A DNA stretch of 6,995 bases from Chloroflexota bacterium (GTDB lineage: Bacteria > Chloroflexota > Anaerolineae > B4-G1): NCBI GenBank assembly GCA_011046405.1, contig DSAR01000223.1:1-6995 (forward strand), written 5' to 3'. The notes under the pieces were generated by a model. It saw only the letters and a list, made by a program, of their open reading frames with translations, had not been told where the DNA came from and did not search any database. Position 1 is the first letter of the stretch. Each line of letters opens with the position of its first letter. This document shows positions 5,545-6,995 of this stretch, piece after piece. A program made the translations under genes and the position numbers.

Positions 5545-6786
5545 ATGCGTCGCTACTTACTGATTAGCTTCATAGGTATCCTATTCGTCATCCTGGCGGC
5601 GAACGCACAACCCGCCAGCGCTATTGGCACACGTCCCCTGGAACGCAACCCTCGCCCTCACCCAACACGCGCCGGCGTTGCCTCCCACGTGTGCGTCCCC
5701 AGCCTCGTCTGGCGTAATCCAGAACTGTGCCCCTCCTATGGGCCGGGAACCACCGCCTACCGTATGGCGTCCATCCACCTCCCCGATCCACTGCCCGAGT
5801 TACCGGTCCTGGACCTGCCCCAGGCGGACGAGGAAGATATCCTGCCGCACACCTACGCCCACGTCACCATCTTGCCCCTAGACGTCTACACGCATCCGAT
5901 GCAAGCGGCGATGGGGTTCCCACCCGCCCGCACCATGCTCTCCGGCAACTGGTGGGTCAGCGTGGACGGCAAGGTAGAATTCGAAGGACAGGAATGGTAC
6001 CAGATCAACGAAAATGAGTTCATCGTCGCCGAGGCGTTGTCGTTTGCCAGCCCATCTCGCTTCCGGGGCCTCTATCTCACCGAACAACCGGCCCATCCCT
6101 TCGCCTGGATCAACCGGTGGAACGTGCAACCGTCCATCCTGCCGCAGGGCGCCTTGAACGAAACGGTGAACCCCCTCCACCGGTATCAGACGGTCACCCT
6201 CTTCGCCGAGGAAAAACGGGGGGATGAAATCTGGTACCTCATCGGGCAGGATCAGTGGATCGAGCAATCGAACGTCTCGCGCGTCGACGTGAACCCACCT
6301 CCAGCGGAGGTGGAGCCGGGGGGCAAGTGGATCGAGGTCGACCTGTTCGAGCAGACCATCGCCGCTTACGAAGGAGAGCGTATGGTCTACGCGACCCTCA
6401 TTTCCAGCGGGCGGACGGCGACATCCACGCCACCGGGCATCTACCGGCTGTGGGCCAAGATTCGCGAGGGCAAAATGAGCAATCCCGACGTCCAAGACGG
6501 CAGCCCGGCCTGGTACCACATCGAAGACGTCCCCTGGTCGCTCTACTTCCACGGGGGCTACTCCATTCACGCCGCCTTCTGGCACAACGCCTTTGGGTTC
6601 CAACGCAGCTACGGTTGCGTCAACCTGGCTCCCCAGGACGCCAAATGGTTCTTCGATTGGTCCGATCCATTCGCCCCCGAGGGATTGGAACGTCTCTACA
6701 TCGGAGAGGGCTCGCCCAACACGTGGGTCTGGGTCCATTTCTCGTCACCTTTCGAGGAAACAGAGGAAGTAGAAGAACAAAACTAA
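5545..6786 (+). CDS. Secreted L,D-transpeptidase (YkuD domain) with N-terminal SH3-like region
   Basis: 413 residues from ATG 5545. Signal peptide: basic MRRY, hydrophobic core, 'PASA|IG' cleavage near residue 26. Then a short domain with C50 and C62 (possible disulfide), a Pro-rich acidic linker (about 78-100) and a beta-rich stretch (about 104-250) that looks like two SH3-like wall-binding repeats. The YkuD catalytic domain spans about 261-395, from 'WIEVDLFEQTIAAYEGERM' and 'SSGRTATSTPPGIYRLW' to His336, His342, His347 and Cys358 in 'SYGCVNL'. By family knowledge the Cys attacks a tetrapeptide stem and forms 3-3 cross-links or attaches proteins to peptidoglycan. The usual SHGC is SYGC here. 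The C-terminus is a short acidic tail. Expressed from an upstream promoter with a long leader; the next gene starts 1 nt after the stop, so the two are probably one operon. Confidence 0.93.
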   Translation: MRRYLLISFIGILFVILAANAQPASAIGTRPLERNPRPHPTRAGVASHVCVPSLVWRNPELCPSYGPGTTAYRMASIHLPDPLPELPVLDLPQADEEDILPHTYAHVTILPLDVYTHPMQAAMGFPPARTMLSGNWWVSVDGKVEFEGQEWYQINENEFIVAEALSFASPSRFRGLYLTEQPAHPFAWINRWNVQPSILPQGALNETVNPLHRYQTVTLFAEEKRGDEIWYLIGQDQWIEQSNVSRVDVNPPPAEVEPGGKWIEVDLFEQTIAAYEGERMVYATLISSGRTATSTPPGIYRLWAKIREGKMSNPDVQDGSPAWYHIEDVPWSLYFHGGYSIHAAFWHNAFGFQRSYGCVNLAPQDAKWFFDWSDPFAPEGLERLYIGEGSPNTWVWVHFSSPFEETEEVEEQN

Positions 6787-6787
6787 T

Positions 6788-6995
6788 ATGCATCGATCCT
6801 CATTCTTACGCCATTCTCTACGCATGCTGCGAAACAGAACGTTTCTCAAATCGACCGGGGCAGCGCGTCGCGCCCTGGTCTTGGCTTTGTTGGGCACGCT
6901 GGGTATGCTGGGCATCTCGTTCACCGCCTGCAATAGCAGCTCATTCCGTGAGACCACGCCCACCCCCACGCGCACACCACGCCATACCCCCACCC
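6788..6995 (+). CDS. N-terminal part of a lipoprotein precursor with Tat-like signal (truncated by window edge)
   Basis: Only 69 codons are visible; the gene continues past the right edge. ATG 6788 lies 1 nt after the TAA of the L,D-transpeptidase (ATG 6824, residue 13, is an alternative). The signal has a basic region with 'RNRTFLK' (residues 15-21) followed by 'STGAA', close to the twin-arginine pattern R-R-x-F-L-K but with Asn between the arginines. A hydrophobic core (29-45) follows, then a lipobox-like 'FTAC' with C48 as the likely lipidated residue. After it come 'NSSS' and a Thr/Pro linker ('TPTPTRTPRHTPT'), typical of an extracytoplasmic domain tethered to the membrane. Only weak Shine-Dalgarno-like purines (AGAAGAA, about 10 nt upstream) are present. 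The mature domain cannot be identified. Confidence 0.7.
   Translation, partial: MHRSSFLRHSLRMLRNRTFLKSTGAARRALVLALLGTLGMLGISFTACNSSSFRETTPTPTRTPRHTPT

Noticed and set aside
5878..6738. 286-residue minus-strand open frame opposite the L,D-transpeptidase
   Set aside because: Antisense to a gene with clear YkuD motifs; the translation is Gly/Val/Asp-rich with no domain logic, an effect of GC-rich codons.
1..6995. CRISPR array, transposase, integrase or toxin-antitoxin genes
   Set aside because: Looked for regularly spaced repeats, DDE/recombinase motifs and small paired ORFs; none present.

Overview
The window looks like ordinary chromosomal DNA from a GC-moderate bacterium, most likely a member of the Chloroflexota (Anaerolineae-like). 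That assignment is an inference. It rests on Thr/Pro-rich linkers next to membrane anchors, a secreted L,D-transpeptidase with an SYGCVN active site, a zinc-ribbon/TM/DUF4352-like protein, and low-similarity GT-C-type membrane glycosyltransferases. No rRNA, tRNA, CRISPR array, transposase or phage gene was seen.

Layout. (1) Positions 1-3240, minus strand: a tightly packed three-gene transcription unit. A 65-residue two-helix membrane protein comes first. Its stop overlaps by 4 nt the start of a 535-residue polytopic GT-C/GT39-like glycosyltransferase, which is followed within about 20 nt by a second polytopic GT-C-like protein. A good sigma70-type promoter sits so close to the first ATG that the mRNA is probably leaderless, and the -10 lies inside a perfect 6+6 inverted repeat. 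(2) Positions 3352-4163, plus strand: a divergent two-gene unit, a DUF4870-like membrane protein whose stop overlaps by 4 nt the start of a TM2-like small membrane protein with a near-consensus Shine-Dalgarno. (3) Positions 4164-4359: a convergent intergenic gap with two hairpins. (4) Positions 4360-5178, minus strand: a zinc ribbon, one membrane helix, a Thr/Pro linker and a DUF4352-like extracytoplasmic domain. (5) Positions 5179-5544: a 366-nt divergent intergenic region with one candidate promoter per direction and a long (about 200 nt) leader for the next gene. (6) Positions 5545-6786, plus strand: an L,D-transpeptidase with a signal peptide. One nucleotide after its stop begins a lipoprotein precursor (6788 to the right edge, truncated by the window) with a Tat-like RNR-TFLK signal and a lipobox cysteine.

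Common theme: almost every product is a membrane or envelope protein. The glycosyltransferases probably transfer sugars from lipid-linked donors on the outer face of the membrane, and the L,D-transpeptidase cross-links or modifies peptidoglycan. The small proteins are of unknown function. No clearly new defence or metabolic system was found. The points most worth a second look are the leaderless promoter/operator, the diverged pair of intergenic repeats (4174-4236 and 5371-5433), the AT-richer and probably non-homologous C-terminal tail of the first glycosyltransferase, and the atypical RNR Tat signal.
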